A stretch of DNA of 64,000 bases from Cerasicoccus arenae (GTDB lineage Bacteria > Verrucomicrobiota > Verrucomicrobiia > Opitutales > Cerasicoccaceae). Each line of letters opens with the position of its first letter. Positions within the stretch are counted from its first letter, which is position 1. Positions 36,149 through 46,774 of this stretch are shown one piece after another. The translations under genes were made by a program, and so were the position numbers. The stretch spans positions 124,001 through 188,000 of the forward strand of contig NZ_BMXG01000006.1 of NCBI RefSeq assembly GCF_014651635.1, given 5' to 3'. The notes beneath the pieces were generated by a model, which worked only from the letters and a program-made list of their open reading frames with translations, searched no databases and was not told the DNA's origin.

Positions 36149-39100
36149 ATGCCTAAGCGTACCGACTTAAAAACCATCCTGATCATTGGCTCCGGCCCCA
36201 TTGTAATTGGCCAGGCCTGTGAATTTGACTACTCTGGTGCTCAAGCCTGCAAAGCTCTGAGAGAGGAGGGCTACCGTGTTGTGCTGGTAAACTCCAATCC
36301 GGCCACGATCATGACCGATCCAGACTTTGCCGATGCGACCTATGTTGAGCCGCTGACGCCACAAATTCTGGAGAAGATTATCGAGCGCGAAAAGCCCGAT
36401 GCACTGCTGCCGACTCTTGGAGGCCAGACTGGGCTCAACCTTTCGCTCCAGTTGGCTAAGCTGGGCATCCTAGAGAAATACGGTGTCGAGCTGATCGGTG
36501 CCAAAGAAGAGGCCATCAACCGCGGCGAAAACCGCAAGTTGTTCCGCCAGATCATGCTCGATATCGGCTTGGATATTCCCCAGAGCCAGACGGTTGAAAC
36601 ACTGGAAGAAGCGCGTACCGCAGCATCGGAGATTGGTGCATTCCCGCTCATTATCCGCCCTAGCTTTACTCTGGGTGGTACTGGCGGTGGCATTGCCTAT
36701 AATCGTGAGGAATTCGACCGCATGGTCGCCTATGGCCTCGATGCATCCCCCGTCACCGAAGTCCTGATCGAAGAGTGCCTTCTTGGCTGGAAGGAATTCG
36801 AGATGGAAGTCATGCGTGACCACAAGGACCAGTGCGTCGTCATTTGCTCCATTGAAAACTTTGACCCGATGGGCGTCCACACGGGGGATTCCATTACCGT
36901 CGCCCCGGCGATGACCCTTTCCGACAAGGAATACCAGCTCATGCGTGACGCGTCGTTCGCAGTCATCCGCGCCATTGGCGTGGAAACGGGTGGCTCGAAT
37001 ATCCAGTTCGCCATCAATCCCGAGAATGGCCGGATGATCGTTATCGAGATGAATCCCCGCGTGTCGCGTTCCTCGGCGCTGGCGTCCAAGGCCACGGGCT
37101 TCCCCATCGCCAAAATCGCCGCCAAGCTCGCGGTCGGCTATTCAATGGATGAGCTGCGCAATGACATTACGCGGGAAACTCCGGCCAGCTTCGAGCCTAC
37201 CATTGACTACGTGGTCACCAAAATGCCGCGTTTCGCCTTCGAGAAGTTCGTTGGTGCTGACCAAACGCTGACGTCTTCCATGAAGTCAGTCGGTGAGGCG
37301 ATGGCCATTGGCCGCACATTCAAGGAAAGCTTCCAGAAGGCCCTCCGCTCATTGGAAATCGGCTCGCGCGGCTTTGGCGGCGGCGGCAAATACGGTATCG
37401 GAGATCTGCCGAGCGACATCGAGATCCGCGCTGGTCTGGCCAAGCCTACCATGGAGCGCGTGTTCTACATTCGCTACGCCATGCTCGCGGGCTTCTCGAT
37501 GGAGGAGATTTTCAACTTCACCAAGATCGACCCGTGGTTCCTGCATCAGCTCCGCGAAATCGTGGATATTGAGAACGCACTATTCGTCGCCAAGCTCTCC
37601 GGGATGACTCCTGAGCTGCTCCGTAAGGCCAAGGAAAGCGGCTTTAGCGACGTGCAGCTCGCCCACATCCTCAATACCAAGATTCGCAACGTCAAAAAGC
37701 TCCGTGAGGATTGGGACGTTAAGACGGTCTATCGCCTGGTTGATACCTGTGCGGCGGAGTTCGAGGCTTACACCCCTTATTATTATTCCACCTACGGCCT
37801 CGAAAATGAGATCGTTAAGTCTGACACCAAAAAGGTAATGATCATCGGCGGCGGGCCGAATCGGATCGGGCAGGGGATCGAGTTTGACTACTGCTGCGTC
37901 CATGCCAGCTACGCCCTGCGCGAAGCCGGCTACGAGACCGTCATGATTAATTCCAACCCGGAAACCGTCTCCACGGACTATGATACCTCCGACCGCCTGT
38001 TCTTCGAGCCGCTGACGCTGGAAGACGTGCTTGAGGTCTATCATCAGGAAGGTTGCATGGCTGCCATCGTGCAGTTCGGGGGGCAGACGCCGCTTAATCT
38101 CGCGACGCAGCTCAAGGAAAATGGCGTGAACATCATCGGCACCTCGCCGGAGATGATTGACGCCGCCGAAGATCGCGAGCGTTTTAAGCAAATTTTGGAC
38201 CGTGTCGGCCTGAAGCAACCGCGCAATGCGACCGCCCTCGCGCCTGAGCAGGCTTACGAGTTGGCTGGCGAGATTGGTTTCCCGATTCTCCTTCGTCCGA
38301 GCTTCGTCCTTGGCGGTCGCGGCATGTTCATCGTGTATGACACCGACGAGCTCAAGCGCGTCATCCGCGAAGCCTTTGACGCTGCGCCGGGTCATCCCGT
38401 CCTCATCGATAAGTTCCTCGAAGATGCGATTGAGCTGGACGTGGACGCCATCAGTGACGGCGAAACCGTTGTCATCGGTGGCATGTTGGAGCACATTGAA
38501 TACGCTGGCGTGCACAGTGGTGACGCCGCCATGGTCATGCCGCCTCATACGCTCTCCAAGGAGATGCTGGACACCGTCCGCACCGCGACCTTCGCCTTGG
38601 CTCGCGAGCTGGAAGTCATCGGCCTGATGAACGTCCAATACGCGATTAAGGACGACGAGCTGTACATCCTTGAGGTCAACCCGCGCGCCTCGCGCACGGC
38701 ACCCTTTATTTCCAAGGCAATCGGCAAGCCGCTGGCAAAATATGCTGCGCGCGTAATGGCGGGTGAGAAGTTGACGGACATTGGTTTTACCGAGGAAATC
38801 GTGCCTCATTTCTGGGCAGTCAAGGAGTCGGTGTTCCCGTTCATCCGTTTCCCCGGCGCCCCAATTACGCTGTCGCCGGAAATGCGCTCCACTGGAGAAG
38901 TCATGGGGCTGGACCACAATCTCGGCTTGGCGATTGCCAAGAGCCAAATGGCCGCGCAGCCTGCATTGCCAACCGAAGGCAACGTGTTCCTCTCTGTTCG
39001 CGACAAGGATAAGCCTCGTGCGATTGAGTTGGCTAAAGAACTCGTGGCCCTCGGTTTCAAATTGCATTCGACATCGGGCACCGCGAAAGTGCTCGAAGAA

Positions 39101-39379
39101 GCAGGCCTCCCCGTGAAGCGCTTGTTCAAGCTGAGTGAGGGTGCCCGCCCCAATGTGATTGACATGCTCAAGAACAATCAGATGAGCCTGATCATCAACA
39201 CGCCCAGTGGCCAGACTCCGCGTCTCGACGAAAATCAGATTCGCGAAGAGGCCGTGCTGCGCAAAGTTTGTATCATGACGACGCTCAGCTTCGCCGAAGG
39301 TGCCCTCAACGGCATTAAGGCTCTGAAGGAAGTTCCGCTCTCAGTCCGTTCGCTGCAAGAATTCGCCCAAGAGCTTTAG
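36149..39379 (+). CDS. carB: Carbamoyl-phosphate synthase large subunit
   Basis: A 1076-residue synthetase making carbamoyl phosphate for pyrimidine and arginine synthesis. Two homologous ATP-grasp halves are evident: the first opens [22 protein letters not shown], the second [20 protein letters not shown] (about 560). Each has an ATP-grasp loop ([24 protein letters not shown]). The C-terminal MGS-like allosteric domain (about 940-1076) includes [15 protein letters not shown]. Length is normal and no domain is lost. The small subunit carA is not adjacent. The leader contains three copies of TTTAATCTTT (36066-36097). Confidence 0.97.
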   Translation: MPKRTDLKTILIIGSGPIVIGQACEFDYSGAQACKALREEGYRVVLVNSNPATIMTDPDFADATYVEPLTPQILEKIIEREKPDALLPTLGGQTGLNLSLQLAKLGILEKYGVELIGAKEEAINRGENRKLFRQIMLDIGLDIPQSQTVETLEEARTAASEIGAFPLIIRPSFTLGGTGGGIAYNREEFDRMVAYGLDASPVTEVLIEECLLGWKEFEMEVMRDHKDQCVVICSIENFDPMGVHTGDSITVAPAMTLSDKEYQLMRDASFAVIRAIGVETGGSNIQFAINPENGRMIVIEMNPRVSRSSALASKATGFPIAKIAAKLAVGYSMDELRNDITRETPASFEPTIDYVVTKMPRFAFEKFVGADQTLTSSMKSVGEAMAIGRTFKESFQKALRSLEIGSRGFGGGGKYGIGDLPSDIEIRAGLAKPTMERVFYIRYAMLAGFSMEEIFNFTKIDPWFLHQLREIVDIENALFVAKLSGMTPELLRKAKESGFSDVQLAHILNTKIRNVKKLREDWDVKTVYRLVDTCAAEFEAYTPYYYSTYGLENEIVKSDTKKVMIIGGGPNRIGQGIEFDYCCVHASYALREAGYETVMINSNPETVSTDYDTSDRLFFEPLTLEDVLEVYHQEGCMAAIVQFGGQTPLNLATQLKENGVNIIGTSPEMIDAAEDRERFKQILDRVGLKQPRNATALAPEQAYELAGEIGFPILLRPSFVLGGRGMFIVYDTDELKRVIREAFDAAPGHPVLIDKFLEDAIELDVDAISDGETVVIGGMLEHIEYAGVHSGDAAMVMPPHTLSKEMLDTVRTATFALARELEVIGLMNVQYAIKDDELYILEVNPRASRTAPFISKAIGKPLAKYAARVMAGEKLTDIGFTEEIVPHFWAVKESVFPFIRFPGAPITLSPEMRSTGEVMGLDHNLGLAIAKSQMAAQPALPTEGNVFLSVRDKDKPRAIELAKELVALGFKLHSTSGTAKVLEEAGLPVKRLFKLSEGARPNVIDMLKNNQMSLIINTPSGQTPRLDENQIREEAVLRKVCIMTTLSFAEGALNGIKALKEVPLSVRSLQEFAQEL

Positions 39380-39420
39380 CTCACGCCCTTGGCGGAGTAG
39401 TTAAATATTCGTCGTTCAAG

Positions 39421-39447
39421 TCCTGGCAGTGCACAGCCCTGCCAGGA
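39421..39447. terminator. Terminator-like hairpin between carB and the convergent gene
   Basis: A perfect 9-bp stem TCCTGGCAG/CTGCCAGGA with a 9-nt loop. It lies 42 bp after carB and 43 bp after the end of the convergent secreted-protein gene. No real T tract follows on either strand, so termination efficiency is uncertain. Confidence 0.5.
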
Positions 39448-39489
39448 TGTTGTCGGGTTACTTGAAAGTTCTGCCTCCCAATGGCAGCG

Positions 39490-40245
39490 CTATTCGCGCT
39501 CCATGGAGGTGATGACCTTGGTCTTGTCCTCGATCGATGTGATGATGGGCTTGCCGCCAATCGTTAAGGCCATCTCCATGTGTTGCTCTTGCTTGACCGT
39601 GCCAATGCCAGGTGCCAGCCAGTTGGTTTCCTTGATCTTACCGTCTTGAATGTTGAGGGTCTGCGAGCCGCTGTTGATCACGCCTGTAATGGTGCCCGTA
39701 ACCTTGTAGCGCAGCACATTTTCCAGCTTGCCCAATGCGGTGTCGAGGGTGACGTATTCATAATCCGAACTGGTGGTGCTGATCTTCATGCCTTTCATGG
39801 ACATGGTTGATTGGAAAGGCTCACCCGCTTTGACCTTGTTGAAGTCAATCAATACGGAGGGGTCAGAATACAGCGCGTCTTTGTTAAAGGGTACACCGTC
39901 TGGAAGCTGGCCATAATTTAAAACGGTTTGGCCTTTTTCCGAAAAGAGAATGTTCAGGCTGTCGTGAGATTCGCCGCCAGACATCTTGCTCTTTTGGGAC
40001 ACATTCTGTTGAAGAATCAAGGCACCTTCCGTCGTGAACTCCGGGTAGATATTATCCACGATAGTCTCGGATGATGTCCCGCTGATTTCGTCGACCTGTT
40101 CGCCTTCGAGCAGGACGAAGCGCCGCGTTTTCTCAATCTGGTAATTCCAGACGACTCCCTTTTCAATCGGGAAGTATTTCTCGATTTGAGCGTTCAGAGA
40201 GACGACGAATGGTAATAGCCCCAGCAGAGCCAAGCAGGATTTCAT
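39490..40245 (-). CDS. Secreted hypothetical protein
   Basis: A 251-residue protein with a signal peptide (MKSCLALLGLLPFVVSLNA, then QIEKYFP). The start of the mature part, YFPIEKGVVWNYQIEK, recurs in many secreted beta-sandwich proteins of unknown role. The rest is a series of beta strands with no Cys pairs or catalytic signature. It is monocistronic, with ftsH about 200 bp downstream of its start on the same strand but separated by a hairpin. Function unknown. Confidence 0.7.
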   Translation of the reverse strand: MKSCLALLGLLPFVVSLNAQIEKYFPIEKGVVWNYQIEKTRRFVLLEGEQVDEISGTSSETIVDNIYPEFTTEGALILQQNVSQKSKMSGGESHDSLNILFSEKGQTVLNYGQLPDGVPFNKDALYSDPSVLIDFNKVKAGEPFQSTMSMKGMKISTTSSDYEYVTLDTALGKLENVLRYKVTGTITGVINSGSQTLNIQDGKIKETNWLAPGIGTVKQEQHMEMALTIGGKPIITSIEDKTKVITSMERE

Positions 40246-40391
40246 TTATCAAAGGTAAGCGTAGGCGCGTACGTTTAGCAAGGCCAGAGGCGGGTACAAA
40301 AAAGGGGTGGATTGATTGACTCGCTGATTCAGTCATTAGCTGGGTCAAGAGTAAGCCGAGCGTCGGTTAAACCCTGTCTCTGGGCACAACA

Positions 40392-40420
40392 ACGGCGTAG
40401 TTGGCAGGCAACTACGCCGT
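40392..40420. terminator. Hairpin terminator downstream of ftsH
   Basis: A perfect 12-bp stem ACGGCGTAGTTG/CAACTACGCCGT with a 5-nt loop. It starts 31 bp after the ftsH stop on the minus strand. The plus side is followed by GTTTT and the minus side by TGTTGTG, so it lacks a strong U run but is very stable. Confidence 0.65.
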
Positions 40421-40450
40421 GTTTTCGGCAAAAGAATTGTTGGGTGATGT

Positions 40451-42568
40451 TTACGCAGGGATGCCAGCTGGCGCAGCCCCGGGCAGGCCGTCATTATCGT
40501 CATCTTCCTCTGCCTTCTTACCCTTGACCGGAGGTTTTTCCTCGGCAGGTTCTTCGCTGGGCGGGGAGATGTTGTTAATGACGGGTGAGCGGATTTCCCC
40601 GAATTTTAGAATCTCATGAACGTGCTTGCCTTCGATGGTCTCGAATTCCAGCAGAGCTTCACCGATCGTTTCCAACTGTTTGCGGTATTCCTCGACGATC
40701 TGCGCAGCGCGCTTGTATTGCGTGTTCAGGATCTTCTGAATTTCGTAGTCGATCTTGCGCGCGGTTTCTTCGGAATAATTCTGGTTCCGGGTAATTTCTT
40801 TGGCCAAGAAAATATGGTCTTGGTTGTCGCCGAGAGCCACCGGGCCGATGTCGCTCATGCCCCAGTCACAGACCATTTGGCGGGCAATTTGCGTCGCCTG
40901 CTTGATGTCACTGGAGGCACCGTTGGAGAAGTCGCCGGTTTCGAGTTCTTCCCCAATACGGCCCGCCATGGCAGAGCAAATCATATTGAGCAAATCGTTT
41001 TTGGAATGCCCAAGGATTTCCTTGATCGGCGTGTACATTGCCATACCGAGTGCGCGACCACGCGGAAGAATGGTTACCTTGTGCAGCTCGACATTTTTGT
41101 CCTTGAGGACGGCTTGCACGAGGGCGTGCCCTGCTTCGTGGAATGCGATTGAGCGCTTGTCCGCCTCATCCATGACCTTGCGGCGCTCGCGGCCGTAGGC
41201 AATTTTGTCGCGCGCCTCTTCGATGTCAGCAGAGTCGACTTCAGACTTATCACGACGGGCAGCCACCAAGGCACCTTCATTAAGCAGGTTGGCAAGGTCG
41301 GCACCTGAAAAACCAGCGGTGCTGCGGGCGACGCGGGTCATGTCAACATCGCGGCTCATCTTAATCTTCTTGGCGTGAACCTTGAGGATTTCTTCGCGGC
41401 CACGGAGGTCGGGCAGGTCGATCAACACTTGGCGGTCGAAACGGCCAGGGCGAAGGAGCGCCTTGTCGAGCACGTCGGGGCGGTTTGTTGCCGCGATGAT
41501 GATGACGCCTTCGTGGCCGTCAAAGCCATCCATCTCAACCAGCAGCGAGTTGAGCGTTTGTTCGCGCTCGTCGTTGCCACCACCGAGACCGGCACCACGT
41601 TGGCGACCAACGGCGTCGATTTCGTCAATAAAGACAATACAAGGGGCGTTTTTGCGGCCTTGCTCAAACATGTCGCGGACACGGGCAGCGCCTACGCCAA
41701 CAAACATTTCCACGAAATCCGAGCCGCTAATGGAAAAGAAAGGCACGTCTGCTTCGCCAGCAACTGCCTTAGCAAGAAGCGTTTTACCAGTGCCGGGAGG
41801 GCCAACCATCAGCACGCCCTTGGGCACTTTACCACCGATCTTCTGGAATTTCTTGGGATCGCGGAGGAAGTCCACCACTTCGGCAACTTCTTCCTTGGCC
41901 TCATCACAACCAGCCACGTCCTTGAAGAGGAAACGGTCCTTGTCGCGGGTAAGCAGCTTGGCGCGGCTCTTGCCGAAGGACATTGCACCCTTGCCGGCCA
42001 TCTTGAGCTGGCGCACAAACAGGAAGTAAATCAGGCCAATGATGATCAGGAAGGGTAGCAGGTTGACGAGGATTTCCATCATCACCGTGCTCGCTGGCTT
42101 CGGGAAAACTTTATAAGGTGCGTCTGGCCGGGTCAGTTGGTCGTAGGACTCATCCGTCAGACGACCAGCACACGTAAATGGAAGGAGCTCAGGATTATCT
42201 GTCTGTTGTGGGATTTTATCGACCTTGGAAGAGGTTGACGTCGACTCGCTTTTCGCTTCGGCGTCTGCTTTGGTTGGCTCTGGTGCCTTATAGTCAGGGT
42301 TTTTCAGCTTACCCCACATGGCATACCACTGCGGGCCGCCGCTGGGGTCAGACTTTAAATACAGCTCTGCCAACTCGCCAGAATCTGCTTTTTTCATCAA
42401 CTCGGTCACGGTCAGGTTCTCGGAACCTGTCGGTTGGCCGGGTGACAGCTTCCAAAGCATCACGATCGCTGAAATGACCACCAGCCAGATGATGATCATT
42501 TTTGGATGAAATGATCCTGGTGGCGGATTTTTTGTCGCGTCGTCGCGGTTGTCGTCTTTATCGCTCAT
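40451..42568 (-). CDS. ftsH: ATP-dependent zinc metalloprotease FtsH
   Basis: A 705-residue membrane-anchored AAA+ protease that degrades misfolded membrane proteins and regulators. Two transmembrane segments (about 24-42 and 165-185) frame a periplasmic domain with a Ser/Thr/Lys-rich insert. Walker A is [18 protein letters not shown], Walker [17 protein letters not shown], and the arginine-finger region [20 protein letters not shown]. The zinc site is HEAGHALV. The C-terminal tail is acidic and Pro-rich. tilS ends 29 bp upstream on the same strand, giving the widespread tilS-ftsH operon. Confidence 0.96.
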   Translation of the reverse strand: MSDKDDNRDDATKNPPPGSFHPKMIIIWLVVISAIVMLWKLSPGQPTGSENLTVTELMKKADSGELAELYLKSDPSGGPQWYAMWGKLKNPDYKAPEPTKADAEAKSESTSTSSKVDKIPQQTDNPELLPFTCAGRLTDESYDQLTRPDAPYKVFPKPASTVMMEILVNLLPFLIIIGLIYFLFVRQLKMAGKGAMSFGKSRAKLLTRDKDRFLFKDVAGCDEAKEEVAEVVDFLRDPKKFQKIGGKVPKGVLMVGPPGTGKTLLAKAVAGEADVPFFSISGSDFVEMFVGVGAARVRDMFEQGRKNAPCIVFIDEIDAVGRQRGAGLGGGNDEREQTLNSLLVEMDGFDGHEGVIIIAATNRPDVLDKALLRPGRFDRQVLIDLPDLRGREEILKVHAKKIKMSRDVDMTRVARSTAGFSGADLANLLNEGALVAARRDKSEVDSADIEEARDKIAYGRERRKVMDEADKRSIAFHEAGHALVQAVLKDKNVELHKVTILPRGRALGMAMYTPIKEILGHSKNDLLNMICSAMAGRIGEELETGDFSNGASSDIKQATQIARQMVCDWGMSDIGPVALGDNQDHIFLAKEITRNQNYSEETARKIDYEIQKILNTQYKRAAQIVEEYRKQLETIGEALLEFETIEGKHVHEILKFGEIRSPVINNISPPSEEPAEEKPPVKGKKAEEDDDNDGLPGAAPAGIPA

Positions 42569-42597
42569 TATTAGGTAAAAAGAAAGTTAATCATCCG

Positions 42598-44040
42598 TTA
42601 GAATGCTCGGTAAGTCAACCACAGAGCCGATTTGCATTCAGAACCTACCCGGCAGGACTCGCTGGGTGGCAATCCAGGGACCCAAAGTATGTCCCCGCCG
42701 CCATCACAGACCACTGGAAGCCGTTTTCGTTCCCTTTCGGGGATTTTGCGGTCGGTAAAACAATCCTGCAGTTTGCGCGAGCCGGGACAGCCGAGCGGTC
42801 GGTAACGATCACCGGGTTGCCAGAGACGGACTTGTAGTTGCATGGCTTCGGCGACTGCGCCGCCTAGGTAGACGCTTTCGGTCTCCGGAAAATTTCCTGC
42901 GCGAATGGCTGTCCGGAGCGTTGGGTTAAGTTTAGCAGTGCGGAGCTGGAGCCAACGGCGGGCTGGCAAGGCCAAGGCGCTGTCTAAGGTCAAGGTGTGG
43001 GGCGTCCAACTGGGCGCGCGGTGGTCGACGATTAATTTGATCACGCCCCGGTCGTCGGCGACGAGAAAACGCGCGTGCCCAATGCTGAAGCGGAGCGGGG
43101 CCAGCTCGATCCAGTTATCCAGCAGGTCATCCAATCCATTGGCGGACAAATTTTGGAGTAAATCCTGTCGAGCCAGCCAGCGCAGGAGGGCCCGGCGCCA
43201 AAGGGCGCGTGGTTTCCCGCGTAGTGTGAGGGAGCTGAGTGTGTCTTCTTGGGTATCGGCGGGGAAAACGGTTTCCAGCCAAAGGTCGAGTGCTTCGGCA
43301 TCTTCTTCCAGAAGTTGTCGAGTGCGGGTCGTACCGGCTAAGGCAGTGCCGGGGCTGGCTGCGCTCAGCACTGGCCAAACCTGATGCCGCACGCGGTTGC
43401 GGAAAAAGTTGGTTGAGTGGTTGGTCGCGTCCTCCCGCCACTCAATGCCGATTGTGCGGAGGCCTTCCTCGATGAGAGCACGGGGCCAGTTCAGCATGGG
43501 CCGAATGTGGACGGGGCTCTTGCTGGTTGGTTGGCTAACGGGCCGTGGCGCGGCGAGGCCCTCCGTCCCGGACCCACGGCAGATGCGCATGAGCAGGGTT
43601 TCGGCAATGTCGTTGGCGTGCTGGCCCAGACAGATGAACGAGCAGCCGGATTCGGCAAAAAAATTCAGACGGGCGTTGCGGAGTTCATTTTCGCCAACGT
43701 TGGCGTCGGGCGCGGGTGGGGCAGCTTGGCCGGCGTGAAACGCTAAGCCCAATGCTTGGGCAACTTCGCGCACGAATTCAGCATCGGCTGCCGCCGCTTC
43801 TCCACGTACTCCGTGATTAAAGTGCAAGACACGCAATTGGCTACGGCGCTTGGGGTAGCGAGCCCACAGAAGCAGTAGCAGGGCGAGGGAGTCTGCCCCA
43901 CCCGAGCAGGCAACGCCCCAGCTCACAGCGAATTGATTGAGCACGTGGGTGGTAGCGGGGTGCAGGGATTCTGTTTGCCAGTGTTCCGCTAGCCGCTGGG
44001 CCTGTTGATACCAATCGGGCACGATCTTCAAACTATACAC
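42598..44040 (-). CDS. tilS: tRNA(Ile)-lysidine synthetase
   Basis: A 480-residue N-type ATP pyrophosphatase that converts C34 of tRNA-Ile(CAU) to lysidine. The P-loop is SGGADS (46-51) in WGVACSGGADSLALLLLLW, and further motifs are LHFNHGVRGEAAAADAEFV and LGQHANDIAETLLMRICRGS. The C-terminal TilS domains (about 250-480) bind tRNA, ending with LQVRLWQPGDRYRPLG and CFTDRKIPERERKRLPVV. Length is typical. It lies directly upstream of ftsH. Confidence 0.94.
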   Translation of the reverse strand: MYSLKIVPDWYQQAQRLAEHWQTESLHPATTHVLNQFAVSWGVACSGGADSLALLLLLWARYPKRRSQLRVLHFNHGVRGEAAAADAEFVREVAQALGLAFHAGQAAPPAPDANVGENELRNARLNFFAESGCSFICLGQHANDIAETLLMRICRGSGTEGLAAPRPVSQPTSKSPVHIRPMLNWPRALIEEGLRTIGIEWREDATNHSTNFFRNRVRHQVWPVLSAASPGTALAGTTRTRQLLEEDAEALDLWLETVFPADTQEDTLSSLTLRGKPRALWRRALLRWLARQDLLQNLSANGLDDLLDNWIELAPLRFSIGHARFLVADDRGVIKLIVDHRAPSWTPHTLTLDSALALPARRWLQLRTAKLNPTLRTAIRAGNFPETESVYLGGAVAEAMQLQVRLWQPGDRYRPLGCPGSRKLQDCFTDRKIPERERKRLPVVCDGGGDILWVPGLPPSESCRVGSECKSALWLTYRAF

Positions 44041-44124
44041 GAATACAGGATGCGCGCCGCAAAAAGTGACGCTTCGCAGTGGTTTGGCGAAAATTTAACA
44101 AGCTGGCTTGCCAGCGGGTGGTGC

Positions 44125-44772
44125 TTAGTCGGCTGCCAAATCGAGCAATTCCTTGTCCCGGGCTGCCCGAACGGCGTCCACAATGGCGATGCCAACGAGG
44201 TCCATGCCAGCTAGTTGTTGGAAGCGGCTTTCAAACTCATCACGCTCTTCTTCGGTGAAAATCTTACGCTGGAGCCGGCAGGCCAAGACCAGAGCGAGTA
44301 AAGCGGCTTCTTCAGGCGCGGGGATGGCTTCCGGGTCCAAAACGAGGTCGCGGATCTGTTTAACCACGTCTTGGCGGAGGCGATCGTCAGCCTGTGGATA
44401 GATGGGGGAGTCGCGGCGGATGAAGAATATCTTATCCTTACGGTCCAGCACTTCTTCGTCTACCAAATGCTCTAAGGTTTTACTAACCAATAGCTTGCCT
44501 TGTAGGGCGAGGCGTCCAATCGCTTTGCGAAATGGGATTTCTTTGTCCCCTTCGCGCACGACTTGGAGCGCGGAGTTGAGCAGCGGCCGTTGCGGGTACT
44601 GTTCCTTAAGAATGATGATGCTGTTTGCGTCAGAATCGATGACATTGCGGAAAGTCAGCTCCAGAAGGAAGGCACCAGCCAAGCCAATCTCCAGCGACTT
44701 GCGCGGAAGGGCGTGAAATTTCCCCGTTTTGGGGTCCAGGGCGAGGATGATTAACTGCTCGGCAAATGTCAT
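44125..44772 (-). CDS. GPP34 (GOLPH3/Vps74-like) family protein
   Basis: A 215-residue all-helical protein. MTFAEQLIILALDPKTGKF, then AGAFLLELTFRNVIDSD and the C-terminal AALLALVLACRLQRKIFTEEE match the GPP34 domain of eukaryotic GOLPH3/Vps74, which binds phosphatidylinositol-4-phosphate and Golgi glycosyltransferases. Bacterial members are known, mainly from actinobacteria and some others, and their role is not established. No membrane segment is present. It lies 84 bp upstream of tilS on the same strand. Residues forming the PI4P pocket cannot be confirmed by eye. Confidence 0.82.
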   Translation of the reverse strand: MTFAEQLIILALDPKTGKFHALPRKSLEIGLAGAFLLELTFRNVIDSDANSIIILKEQYPQRPLLNSALQVVREGDKEIPFRKAIGRLALQGKLLVSKTLEHLVDEEVLDRKDKIFFIRRDSPIYPQADDRLRQDVVKQIRDLVLDPEAIPAPEEAALLALVLACRLQRKIFTEEERDEFESRFQQLAGMDLVGIAIVDAVRAARDKELLDLAAD

Positions 44773-45036
44773 GGAGGCAGTGAAGCGGTTTTCGGGCAGC
44801 GCGGAAAGACAAAATCCATTTCATCGATACTAAATGAATAATGCAGTTCTTACTTGCCTGTTGTCATTAAATATCTCATACATGCCCTGTTTTTACTGAG
44901 AAAAAGCGTCCGGACCAACATCTTCGGGGGCGGCTTTTCAGTTAAGACTGGGCGTTTAGCCCGCAGTGAACTTGGTTCGGGGCGCCGGAATCCAGTTCGT
45001 TATCCTCCGGCGCTGAACAAGAAAAGAATTAAGACA

Positions 45037-45456
45037 GTGGACATATACGTTGGGAACATTCCCTACGATCTATCTGACGAAGAGCTGATGAGCCTTTTTG
45101 GCCCACACGGCGAAGTTACGTCAGCTAAAGTCATCATCGACCGCGAAACCGGTCGTTCCAAGGGCTTCGCATTCGTCACCATGACGAATGAAGACGAAGC
45201 AAACGCAGCAGTGGAGGCCGTAAATGGAGTAGACATCGGCGGCCGGCCTGCAAAGGTCAACATCGCGCGTCCGCGTGAAGAACGACCTCCTCGTCGCGAC
45301 TTCGGTGGCGGCGGTGGCGGCGGTCGCAGCTTCGGCGGCGGCGGCGGCGGCGGTCGTAGCTTCGGCGGCGGCGGCGGCGGTGGTCGCGGCGGCTTCGGCG
45401 GCGGCGGTGATCGTCGTGGCGGCGGTGGCGGCGGTCGCGATCGTCGTCCTTACTAA
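45037..45456 (+). CDS. RRM-domain RNA-binding protein with Gly/Arg-rich tail
   Basis: A 139-residue protein. The single RRM (about 1-80) has RNP2 as DIYVGNIPYDL and RNP1 as SKGFAFVTM, both with the aromatic residues that stack on RNA. The tail (about 90-139) is built of GGGG-R-SFGGGG repeats with RGG-like and DRR units ending in RPY, similar to cyanobacterial and plant glycine-rich RNA-binding proteins. The start is taken as GTG at 45037 (VDIYVGN); an upstream in-frame extension of 61 residues does not look like protein. The 264-bp leader may carry cold-shock-type control, which is only a guess. Confidence 0.9.
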   Translation: MDIYVGNIPYDLSDEELMSLFGPHGEVTSAKVIIDRETGRSKGFAFVTMTNEDEANAAVEAVNGVDIGGRPAKVNIARPREERPPRRDFGGGGGGGRSFGGGGGGGRSFGGGGGGGRGGFGGGGDRRGGGGGGRDRRPY

Positions 45457-45544
45457 TCCCCTTGGGCTTACTCCAGCTCAAGTAGCTGTTTACGAGGCGG
45501 ACAGCCGTTTAAAAGGCTGATCCGCCAATCCATCATTTCAGGAA

Positions 45545-45571
45545 TAACGCCGGCCACACTGGTCGGCGTTA
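45545..45571 (+). terminator. Hairpin terminator of the RRM gene
   Basis: An 11-bp stem TAACGCCGGCC/GGTCGGCGTTA (one G-U pair) has the loop ACACT. It lies about 90 bp after the RRM stop; a second imperfect hairpin (GGCGGACAGCC with GGCTGATCCGCC, about 45497-45527) precedes it. T content downstream is modest. Confidence 0.55.
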
Positions 45572-45677
45572 ATTGCGTACACATTTCTGCAGGGCCTTGA
45601 CCAAGAATTCCCGTGTTTGGTCATCAATCAGCCCGTCCGCCCGCTCCGTTCAAGACGGCCCTGGGCAAAATCGCGGC

Positions 45678-46757
45678 TCACTCATAGCGGAACTCGCCGC
45701 TGAACAGGTCGGTGTCCTCTACAATGGGGCCGTGCGATGTATCGATGAACTGAGCTTCTTTGCTCAGGAGCTGGGTGTAGAGCTCGGGGCGACGATCCTT
45801 TAAATAGTGATAGGCTGGGGCAGGGTGGGTGCGGCCATAGTAGGCCGGGACGCAGTCCGCGACCAGCAGCGTATCCTGCTCATTGTGTGCGGCGACGAGG
45901 ATTTCGCCGTGGGGCGAGCAGACCATCGAGTTGCCCCGATAATGCCAGGAATCGCCGTCGCGCGTCTCATAGCCGCAGCGATTCACATAGGCGAAGAACA
46001 GATTGTTAGAGTAGGCGTGCGCGGGGAATTGCACTTTGGCCACGTCGGGGTAGGGGACTGCGCTCATACGGCCGTCTGGCAGCCGGTAAAAGGTGTCCGC
46101 CGCCGTGGGGCCGGCAATGAGCTTGGCACCTTTCAACGCGAGAATGCGCATCAGCTCGGGGAACTCGCACTCGTAGCAATTGACCACGCCAACCGGGAAA
46201 TCGTGGATGCGGTGGACGGGGTAATCGCTGTCGCCAACGTCCCAATTGTCGCGCTCCTGCTGGCCGTAAAGGTGGCACTTCTGGTAGCTGTCAAGTAGCT
46301 TGCCATGTTCGTCGATCACGGCGATCGAGTCGTAATAATACGCGCGATCCGGGCGGTCGATGCGTTCACCGTAGGAGACGACGATCCCCATCTTCGCGGC
46401 CTTGGCAAGCTCGCGGATACGGGTGATGCTCGGTCCGTCGCTGGTCTCGGCGGTCGCGTGTGCCGTCTCGGGATTGTGCGTGTAGCCCTGTAAATAAAGC
46501 TCCGGAAACGAGATCAACTGCGCACCATATTGCTTGGCCTTATCCACGGCCATTTCGAGGCGGCGGAGGTTGGCGTCCGTCGCATCGTCGCCGCACGCGC
46601 CTTGCGCCTGATAAATCGCCAATCGGATGCCTGCGCCACGCTTGGGCAGCTCATCATAGATCGACGTGCGGACTTGGAGTTTGCGGTACGATGCCTCGAC
46701 GGTTGGTCCGTGGTTCGGCGTGCCGTCGTTGACGAGGAAACTGGATACATCGGGCAT
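45678..46757 (-). CDS. Carbon-nitrogen hydrolase (nitrilase superfamily amidase)
   Basis: A 359-residue cytoplasmic enzyme. The Glu-Lys-Cys triad is visible: Glu in ISFPELYLQGY, Lys in YQKCHLYGQQE and Cys in VVNCYECEFPELMR. The superfamily hydrolyses amides, ureido groups or nitriles. The N-terminus carries about 45 residues before the first core strand (IRLAIYQAQGACGDD), and the C-terminus is extended (HYLKDRRPELYTQLL), a length seen in aliphatic amidase-like and carbamoylputrescine-amidase-like enzymes. The substrate cannot be assigned. It lies 17 bp downstream of the lipoprotein gene on the same strand, which suggests an operon. Confidence 0.87.
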   Translation of the reverse strand: MPDVSSFLVNDGTPNHGPTVEASYRKLQVRTSIYDELPKRGAGIRLAIYQAQGACGDDATDANLRRLEMAVDKAKQYGAQLISFPELYLQGYTHNPETAHATAETSDGPSITRIRELAKAAKMGIVVSYGERIDRPDRAYYYDSIAVIDEHGKLLDSYQKCHLYGQQERDNWDVGDSDYPVHRIHDFPVGVVNCYECEFPELMRILALKGAKLIAGPTAADTFYRLPDGRMSAVPYPDVAKVQFPAHAYSNNLFFAYVNRCGYETRDGDSWHYRGNSMVCSPHGEILVAAHNEQDTLLVADCVPAYYGRTHPAPAYHYLKDRRPELYTQLLSKEAQFIDTSHGPIVEDTDLFSGEFRYE

Positions 46758-46774
46758 AAGTGAGCGTGCAGGCG

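Noticed and set aside
37580-39067. 495-codon open frame antisense to carB
   Set aside because: It lies within a full-length, well-conserved carB and encodes no recognisable motif; a codon-bias shadow.
44854-45036. 61-residue N-terminal extension of the RRM protein
   Set aside because: The sequence is not protein-like, and RNP2 of the RRM begins immediately after the GTG at 45037.
45257-45481. Arg/His-rich frame antisense to the RRM tail
   Set aside because: It is only the reverse complement of the GGC-repeat tail; repetitive and without a natural start.
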